From the NCBI GenBank assembly GCA_964399475.1, contig CAYNRB010000120.1, positions 1 through 9,912 of the forward strand: 9,912 nt of DNA, written 5' to 3'. The notes beneath the pieces were generated by a model. The model searched no databases, was not told the DNA's origin, and saw only the letters and a program-made list of their open reading frames with translations. The stretch comes from QPIN01 sp964399475. GTDB taxonomy: Bacteria; Pseudomonadota; Gammaproteobacteria; Methylococcales; Methylomonadaceae. The position numbers and the translations under genes were made by a program. Shown in pieces: positions 4,860-9,912 of this stretch (within the stretch, counting starts at the first letter, position 1; each line of letters starts with the position of its first letter).

Positions 4860-6608
4860 TTATTTGTTTTGAATAAAACTTTTCTTGATTTCAGTAGTAG
4901 CTAGTTGGATACGCTTAAATATTCTTATAAAGGTTGAATAATCCTGATTATAAGGATCACTAATTTCTGGATTTGGATGCTGTTCAGTAGTTAGGCTGCC
5001 AAATAAAAAACTTTTGTTTTTTGTATTAGGATAGCTTTTAAATAAGCGGCTTAAATGTTGAATCTCCATTACAAATATAATGTCGGCATCCGTGACTAAT
5101 TGCTGATTGAGTGTCACTGATTGCCAGTTTGATAAATCTATATCATTTTCAGCAGCAACTTTAACCATATTAGGATCCGCTGGACGTTTATCATGCTGAT
5201 GAAAACCAGCCGAATAAAGCTCGATATTGGTATCTTCTAAATATTCTTGTGCAATGACTTGAGCCAAAGCACTACGATTAATATTTCCATAACATAAAAA
5301 CAAAATCGTCTTTGCTTTATTCAAACGTTTTAACAGACGTTTTTGGAGAAAAGCAGAGGCGTGATATTTCAGAATTAATTTATCAAGTAATAAAAAATAA
5401 AGACGTTGAGAAAAGTCTTTAGTTATAGAATAAATATCAATCAATCCAGGTAAAGGATCGCTTAAAGATTGTATATCTAGGAAATGTCGAGAAGGGTGTA
5501 AGAAAAAAGCTAAATCGCGAAGAATTTGTAGCTTATCTGGGTAATTAACTAAACTAGCATCTTCATTTTTTCGTAATACTTGTTCCAGCCAATTCAAATC
5601 AGAAGATAATTTTCGACAAACTATATTTTCTTTGTATTCAACTGTTTCTGGTAATTTCTTTAATACCAGTAAATCAAATAACATTTTGGGAAAATCCGCC
5701 CCTGCAGCGTTTGCCAAAGGTAATGATCCCCAAAATCGTCCATTTATCTCCATTAACCAATATTTTCCTGACTCAGGTTGCCATTTAAATTCAACCATTG
5801 CTACGCCATGCCATTTAAGAGCGGCAATCAATTTTTCTGAAGCTTCTAATAAAATGGGGTCTACGGGGATACTTTTTCGAAAACAGCTTCCACCACCGGT
5901 TAAGGGCAGCTCATGCAGTCTGAGGTGTTGAAATGAATAGACTATTTCACCCTGATTGGCCAATATTTCGATACCCGTACCAACCCCTGTTGCATATTGT
6001 TGCAGGAGTATCTGGCAAAAAGGCAATAAATCTTTGCAGCCTTGAATTAACTCAGAAGCATTGTGTGCATAGCTTACCGTTAATTGACGTCGATGTTCAG
6101 CTTCAGGTATGGATTGTCCCGGTTTTAGAACTACGGGATATTCTAGGTCTTCAGCAAGCAGTTGTACTTCCTCTATTGAGGAAATAGTTTGGCTAAACGG
6201 CGTGGAAACATCATATTGCTTAGCCAGTTTCAGGGTTTTTTCTTTATCAAGCACTTGAATCAGACTTTCTCTTTCAGCAATAGCCAAACGGTCACGCCAA
6301 GGATCTAGTTTATTAGATTCTGAGAGAGGAATGAGAGAACGTTCTGTTACAGGAATAACCAGATCATACTCATTTTCTTCCAGTAACTTACAAATATAAT
6401 CAACAAAATCTTCGGCTTTAACTAATGGGTCAGGATATTGAAAATGGGTTTTTGCATAGCGAGATGATCGGCAGATTGTTTGAGTAGTTGAGCTGGCAAT
6501 ATCACAATGTATGCCTTGCCTGCTTAAGGATCGTAAGATAGTTAAACTGGTAATAAATTCAGCATCTAAAATTAAAGTGCGGTACAGAGTTGTATTTGTA
6601 TTGTTCAT
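4860..6608 (-). CDS. ATP-grasp ligase fused to a low-molecular-weight protein tyrosine phosphatase
   Basis: This cytoplasmic 582-residue protein has two enzymes in one chain. Residues 1-110 resemble the Rossmann-like pre-ATP-grasp domain (TLILDAEFITSLTILRSLSR; VIPVTERSLIPL). Residues about 120-325 are an ATP-grasp domain with KPG at 162-164 for ATP binding, a glycine-rich TGGGS (237-241) and the metal-binding MEINGRFWGS (286-295). Residues about 330-430 are a poorly conserved helical linker. Residues 433-580 are a complete LMW-PTP: the P-loop CYGNINRS (439-446, C439 nucleophile, R445) and DPY at 551-553 with the general acid D551. The ATP-grasp half should ligate a carboxylate to an amine, but the substrate cannot be read from sequence. 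LMW-PTPs often act on tyrosine kinases of exopolysaccharide export, which fits the flippase gene 56 bp upstream on the same strand. The start codon lacks a good ribosome binding site; later starts would cut into the first strand. Confidence 0.87.
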   Translation of the reverse strand: MNNTNTTLYRTLILDAEFITSLTILRSLSRQGIHCDIASSTTQTICRSSRYAKTHFQYPDPLVKAEDFVDYICKLLEENEYDLVIPVTERSLIPLSESNKLDPWRDRLAIAERESLIQVLDKEKTLKLAKQYDVSTPFSQTISSIEEVQLLAEDLEYPVVLKPGQSIPEAEHRRQLTVSYAHNASELIQGCKDLLPFCQILLQQYATGVGTGIEILANQGEIVYSFQHLRLHELPLTGGGSCFRKSIPVDPILLEASEKLIAALKWHGVAMVEFKWQPESGKYWLMEINGRFWGSLPLANAAGADFPKMLFDLLVLKKLPETVEYKENIVCRKLSSDLNWLEQVLRKNEDASLVNYPDKLQILRDLAFFLHPSRHFLDIQSLSDPLPGLIDIYSITKDFSQRLYFLLLDKLILKYHASAFLQKRLLKRLNKAKTILFLCYGNINRSALAQVIAQEYLEDTNIELYSAGFHQHDKRPADPNMVKVAAENDIDLSNWQSVTLNQQLVTDADIIFVMEIQHLSRLFKSYPNTKNKSFLFGSLTTEQHPNPEISDPYNQDYSTFIRIFKRIQLATTEIKKSFIQNK

Positions 6609-6664
6609 TTGATGTTGTAATGTTTCAAAAAATCATTATTAGAGGATTTGTTTTTTTAATAACT

Positions 6665-8107
6665 TTACTTACTTCTGGAGATTTTCGCAAAAACAAGTTG
6701 GATTTCATTTTTAAAAGGATGTCTGAATATAAATAAAAATACTATCCAGGAAATAAAAGTCATTAGCATTAAAACAGGCAAACGAATGAAGGCGGATTCT
6801 GAAAAATTAGGTTCAAGAAAAAACAGTGTGGTACTGGGAAGCATTAATGCGATTGTAAAGAATATTCCTCTGAAAAAAATTCGAATCAGTTGACTAAATT
6901 TAAGTGACAAAAATTTTTTATAATAACTTAAAGAAAGAAATAGGCGAACGATAGTGGCGGCAAAAAAGCACCACACTACCTCGGTTAAACTTGATGCTGC
7001 TGCCTGTATTAGTAGAGCAATAAAAAAAACATGACTTAAAAGTTGAAAACGTAATACAACGCCTGTTTTATTGACTGAAATCATGATTTGGTCAAAGAAT
7101 GAAAAAATGGATATAAACACACCGGCAAAACAGAATATTTTTATTAAAGGAATGGCTTCGTCCCATTGCCAGCCATAGAGAACATGAATAATGTCCTCGG
7201 TAAAGCAAAATAGAAAAGCGAAAAAAGGCATTGAAAATGCAGTGGTGTATTCTATGGATCTTAAAAAAACCTTTCGAAGATTGCCGCCTTTATTCTTGGT
7301 TTGGGAAAACAAAGGCAGAATAACAGGGCCTATGCCATCTAGGATGGCATATTCAAATAACATAAAAGTACCATAGGCACGGGAAAACATGCCTAATGGT
7401 GCTAATCCAAGTAAGCGACCAATAAACAATTCAGTTAAACTCCTTGATAGTTGAGTAACAATGTTGCTTAAACCAATTTTTGAACCAAATGAAAAGACAT
7501 ACCCTAGCATTTTTATACCTGGCCAAAAGGGCAATTCTTTAGGGCGATAAAAAAAACTGATAATAATAGTTACGAATATTTCTGTGATAGCCGCATAGGC
7601 CATGGTATAAAACTTGGCACCTAAATAGGCAGAAGTGACTGCGACGGTAACGCCAAAAAAACCTGGAATAATATCTATAACCGCTACCTTTTTAAATTCC
7701 ATTTTGCGTCTTAAATAGGAATGGGTAATAGTGCTGATAGGTAATAATAAAAAGTTAATTGATAATAGTTTTAGAACGTTGCTAATGCCTGTGTTTTTGT
7801 ACAGCTCTCCTATTTGGTCTGCACCGAAAAATAATATAGCTGCAACGCTCCAGGCTATGATCAATGTTAGACTAAAAGCGGCTCTAATTTTATCGTCTGT
7901 TAAGTCTTTTTCCTGGATAATAAATTGGTTAATTCCAAAATTTCTAATCAGGTGCCCAAATAATACGATAGAAAAAGCAATACTATAAATGCCAATATCT
8001 TCTGGGGTTAAAAGTCTGGCGAGGATTGTGGTGGAAATGAATTGTAAAATTAATAAAATGTATTTTGAAAAGGCGCTAATAGCAAAAGACTTTCTGAGAG
8101 ATAGCAT
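6665..8107 (-). CDS. Oligosaccharide/lipopolysaccharide flippase (Wzx/PST type, MOP superfamily)
   Basis: This 480-residue, strongly hydrophobic inner-membrane protein has about 12-14 predicted helices. The N-terminus, with SKYILLILQFISTTILARLL followed by TPEDIGIYSIA (residues 34-44), is the characteristic first-helix pattern of polysaccharide exporters of the PST family, and length and hydrophobicity are normal for it. It probably flips a lipid-linked glycan repeat from the cytoplasmic to the periplasmic face. It is upstream of, and probably co-transcribed with, the ATP-grasp/phosphatase gene. No glycosyltransferase, polymerase or export gene lies in the window, so this is either an orphan flippase or the end of a larger locus. 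I see no strong ribosome binding site before the ATG at 8107, but the start agrees with family N-termini. The transported glycan cannot be predicted. Confidence 0.9.
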   Translation of the reverse strand: MLSLRKSFAISAFSKYILLILQFISTTILARLLTPEDIGIYSIAFSIVLFGHLIRNFGINQFIIQEKDLTDDKIRAAFSLTLIIAWSVAAILFFGADQIGELYKNTGISNVLKLLSINFLLLPISTITHSYLRRKMEFKKVAVIDIIPGFFGVTVAVTSAYLGAKFYTMAYAAITEIFVTIIISFFYRPKELPFWPGIKMLGYVFSFGSKIGLSNIVTQLSRSLTELFIGRLLGLAPLGMFSRAYGTFMLFEYAILDGIGPVILPLFSQTKNKGGNLRKVFLRSIEYTTAFSMPFFAFLFCFTEDIIHVLYGWQWDEAIPLIKIFCFAGVFISIFSFFDQIMISVNKTGVVLRFQLLSHVFFIALLIQAAASSLTEVVWCFFAATIVRLFLSLSYYKKFLSLKFSQLIRIFFRGIFFTIALMLPSTTLFFLEPNFSESAFIRLPVLMLMTFISWIVFLFIFRHPFKNEIQLVFAKISRSK

Positions 8108-8583
8108 TGAATTAGAGTGATATGAAATAAGTTAAAATAATATCTACGATAGGTTGGAAATGTATAGTTATTTATTTTCCATTCCCCTTAAGTAGGGTGG
8201 TTTTCAAAATTCCAGTGTTATTACTTCTGTTTGTTAATTGTAAGGCATTTGCATTGAATAGCTACTTTATCAACTTTGGAGTGATGACTATTGTAGAGTC
8301 GACTTTAGTTCGCTCTACATCAAATTCGATCCATTGATTCGAGTACTAGAGCTTTAATAATAGGTCTATAGATAATTAGGATTCGTGTAAGGTCAATTTA
8401 CACTAGACGATAAACTAACATTGATTGTGTCTAAGGTTTTTATTGTCTCATATCGCTAGTTTAAAACTATACACTTTCAGTGTAAGGCTTTAGTTGCTAC
8501 TCATATTTTTTTGTAATCATAGGAGTAATTTGAGAAAAATATTATCATTAAATCGTATCCACACTAAAACCCAGGGCAACCGT
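8108..8583. other. Gene-free region with three small hairpins
   Basis: I find no plausible gene here. Hairpins are seen at 8292-8319 (TGTAGAG/CTCTACA with an inner CGA/TCG stem), 8385-8403 (GTGTAA/TTACAC) and 8470-8484 (TACAC-TTTCA-GTGTA). The first and third resemble the hairpins at 9139-9186. The promoter of the minus-strand flippase operon must lie near 8108-8200, but I cannot place it confidently. Confidence 0.5.
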
Positions 8584-8886
8584 AGGCTGTCGAAATGGCT
8601 TTTTCAATAATGTTTAACTGGATTTAATAAAAACTATTTTTACTAATTAAACCAATGACTAACAACTATTAATTCAAGATAAAAGATGGGTAAATAAAGC
8701 AGAAAAAAAGTAATTTTAGTGGTTTTAAAAACCTTTAATTCTCTATAAGTCATTGATTTTTGGTTGTGAATGCACTCCGAAAACTCGGTTTTTTTGCATG
8801 TTTAAGCCAAAATAAAATCATAACCAATTGAATTAATTGTCTTTGATAGTTTATTTACCATGATTTCGACAGCCTAGGGCAACCGT
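8573..8886. mobile_element. 292-bp MITE-like element with 13-bp TIRs and 11-bp target duplication
   Basis: The element runs 8584-8875, starting AGGCTGTCGAAAT and ending in its perfect inverted copy ATTTCGACAGCCT (8863-8875). It is bordered on both sides by AGGGCAACCGT (8573-8583 and 8876-8886), a perfect 11-bp direct repeat expected of target-site duplication. The interior is AT-rich and has no transposase ORF, so it must have been mobilised in trans. It carries a terminator-like hairpin (8777-8795) and a CAATT/AATTG palindrome (8825-8839). Target duplications of 10-13 bp are known for part of the IS4 family, but the parent family is not established here. The perfect duplication suggests a recent insertion. 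Confidence 0.85.
8777..8795 (+). terminator. Terminator-like hairpin inside the 292-bp element
   Basis: CCGA-AAAC-TCGG is followed at once by seven T residues, the form of a short rho-independent terminator. An outer ATGCA/TGCAT pair (8770-8774 and 8795-8799) encloses it. The stem is only 4 bp, so strength is doubtful, and no gene reads into it within the window. Confidence 0.35.
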
Positions 8887-8906
8887 CTCTAATATTGAAT
8901 TAACGG

Positions 8907-8987
8907 GTAGCCTGGATGTAGCGTTGCGAAATCCGGGAAGGAATGATGCGACTGACCCCGGATTCCGCTACGCTCCATCCAGGCTAC
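8907..8987. repeat. 81-bp REP-type inverted pair
   Basis: The arms at 8907-8937 and 8957-8987 are inverted copies matching at 28 of 31 positions, with a 19-bp spacer. Each arm begins GTAGCCTGGATG and ends AATCCGGG on its own strand. The sequence is GC-rich against AT-rich surroundings and would form a long cruciform or RNA stem. This is a typical dispersed bacterial REP pair, distinct in sequence from the units at 239-353 and 1239-1467. Confidence 0.85.
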
Positions 8988-9049
8988 ATTAATGGTATGT
9001 CAGAGTGGCTGTCGGTCTTCCAGTTCCCCCTGGGATTTATAGCGGATAC
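8988..9049. repeat. 62-bp dispersed repeat, second copy
   Basis: This matches 1325-1387 with one indel and several substitutions; the shared core includes GTTCCCCCTGGGATTTATAG. In both places the unit directly abuts a REP-type arm (ending GAC or TAC), so it may be a defined companion module of those repeats. It has no coding capacity. Confidence 0.75.
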
Positions 9050-9138
9050 ATTAATCGTCTATTGGTTTAATCGTTGTTTGTTTGGGTTTAAAGTTGAAAT
9101 TTATAGTATTTGAATAGTTGCAAATAAGTAAATACGGG

Positions 9139-9192
9139 AACGACTTTCAGTCGTTTTAAAACAACCTATGGACTTTCAGTCCATAGTGGTTG
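9139..9192. repeat. Two adjacent hairpins with the same CTTTCAG-type core
   Basis: AACGAC-TTTCA-GTCGTT (9139-9155) and CTATGGAC-TTTCA-GTCCATAG (9166-9186) are perfect 6- and 8-bp stems with the same five-base loop. The second extends through CAACC (9162-9166) pairing with GGTTG (9188-9192). Their stems differ in sequence but keep pairing, and related hairpins lie at 8470-8484 and, less perfectly, 8300-8312. Confidence 0.75.
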
Positions 9193-9368
9193 AGTTCCAG
9201 ACTATATTCTCGTAGCGAACTTTATACATTAATTCAAGTCCTATGAGCTTAGGAACAAAAGCAATTTAGCTAAATTACTTGGCTCTTTTGTTCGTAGGCG
9301 TGGAGATTTAATCACTTCTAGAACTTATTAAATTCTCACTCCTTAACCGAAATATATAAGAGGTTATT
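9193..9368 (+). promoter_or_regulatory. Upstream region of the Slp-like gene with a long inverted repeat
   Basis: GAACAAAAG (9253-9261) and CTTTTGTTC (9285-9293) pair perfectly around an interior that itself holds the 14-bp palindrome AATTTAGCTAAATT (9263-9276). It lies about 75 bp before the gene at 9369, where an operator, a leader hairpin or an upstream terminator could act. AAGAGG at 9358-9363 is the ribosome binding site, 5 bp before the ATG. No clear promoter hexamers are seen. Confidence 0.4.
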
Positions 9369-9902
9369 ATGAAGCGGTTCTTATTAATCAGTATTTTATT
9401 CTTAAATGCATGTTCTAATTTGCCTCATCAAATTCAAAATCCACCTGATAGAGATATTCATCTGCATCAAGTTTTAGAAAACAATTCGAAATTTAATAAT
9501 CAAGCTGTTCGATGGGGAGGAACAGTTATTGATGTGCAAAATCAAGAAGATACAACTAAAATGCAAATCGTTTACTATCCTCTCAGTTTTTTTGGTCGTC
9601 CAATGGTCAATGACTCTGCAAAAGGTCGTTTTATTTCAACCAGTAAAATGTTTCTTGACCCCGCAATTTTTACCAAAGGGACAGAGATCACTATATCAGG
9701 TACCTTACAAGGAACTGATGAAAAGTTGATTGGCAATAAGCTTGTTAGTCTACCCGTTGTAGCTATTGATAACCATTTTATATGGCCTCAAAATCACTAC
9801 AATTCCTATAATCAAAATCTACGTTATGAATACCGATATAGAAATCATTTTCAGCCCTATGGTTTCTATCGAAGACGATATAGTTTCTATGGTTGTTATT
9901 GA
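9369..9902 (+). CDS. Slp-family outer-membrane lipoprotein
   Basis: This 177-residue predicted lipoprotein has the lipobox LNAC with acylated cysteine 15, and serine at +2, pointing to the outer membrane. The body matches the Slp family pattern: AVRWGGTVIDVQNQEDTTKM (46-65) then VYYPLSFFGRP (68-78), GRFI (86-89), a short strand TEITISGTLQG (105-115) and a conserved end VVAIDNHFIWPQ (130-141). Slp of E. coli is a starvation-induced lipoprotein linked to acid and stationary-phase survival; its molecular role is not known, and the same job here is inference. After residue 142 comes a Tyr/Arg/Asn-rich tail (YEYRYRNHFQPYGFYRRRYS) that I do not recognise as part of the family core. Length is close to the usual 180-200. 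It appears to be monocistronic, with a structured upstream region. Confidence 0.9.
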   Translation: MKRFLLISILFLNACSNLPHQIQNPPDRDIHLHQVLENNSKFNNQAVRWGGTVIDVQNQEDTTKMQIVYYPLSFFGRPMVNDSAKGRFISTSKMFLDPAIFTKGTEITISGTLQGTDEKLIGNKLVSLPVVAIDNHFIWPQNHYNSYNQNLRYEYRYRNHFQPYGFYRRRYSFYGCY

Positions 9903-9912
9903 TTTTGCTTAA

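Noticed and set aside
5632..6187. Plus-strand reading frames of 99 and 84 residues
   Set aside because: They are antisense to the ATP-grasp domain, whose motifs are intact on the minus strand.
8584..8875. Small RNA gene or tRNA in the 292-bp element
   Set aside because: No cloverleaf or TPsiC-like sequence is seen; the inverted ends and the target duplication explain the stretch better.
9529..9729. 66-residue plus-strand reading frame inside the Slp-like gene
   Set aside because: It is out of frame with the Slp-family protein and has no independent start signal or recognisable pattern.

Overview
The window reads as AT-rich chromosomal DNA of a Gram-negative bacterium, most likely a gammaproteobacterium. 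The evidence is a predicted rhombosortase with a GlyGly-CTERM-like substrate, two lipoproteins with clear lipoboxes (one of the Slp family) and several dispersed palindromic (REP-like) repeats. No marker gene fixes the genus; a methanotroph-like gammaproteobacterium is only a guess from the style of the repeats.

Layout. Positions 1-1470 are a repeat-rich graveyard. Three same-strand, same-frame remnants of what was probably one or more large secreted proteins (an adhesin-like beta domain, a helical segment and a degenerate transglutaminase-like domain) alternate with repeats: a MITE-like element of about 167 bp with 27-bp terminal inverted repeats (two copies about 94% identical, plus a partial copy at the window edge) and REP-like hairpin pairs. 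Positions 1700-4395 hold a tight two-gene operon: a secreted VIT/von Willebrand A protein ending in a GlyGly-CTERM-type tail and, overlapping it by 4 bp, a rhomboid-family protease of the rhombosortase type. A small lipoprotein gene follows on the same strand (4452-4829).

Converging on it from the other strand (8107 down to 4860) is a probable two-gene polysaccharide-type unit: a Wzx/PST-type flippase, then an unusual fusion of an ATP-grasp ligase with a low-molecular-weight protein tyrosine phosphatase. Positions 8108-9368 are a gene-free stretch with much structured DNA: a 292-bp MITE-like element with perfect 13-bp terminal inverted repeats and a perfect 11-bp target duplication, a family of small hairpins sharing a CTTTCAG-type core, an 81-bp REP-type inverted pair and a 62-bp repeat also found near position 1325. 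The window ends with a Slp-family outer-membrane lipoprotein gene (9369-9902).

How the genes work together. The clearest system is the substrate/protease pair at 1700-4395: the VIT/vWA protein would be exported, held in the inner membrane by its C-terminal helix, cut by the adjacent rhombosortase near its glycine cluster and released or handed to the cell surface. The flippase and ATP-grasp/phosphatase genes suggest a separate cell-envelope glycan function. Nothing in the sequence links the two units except proximity.
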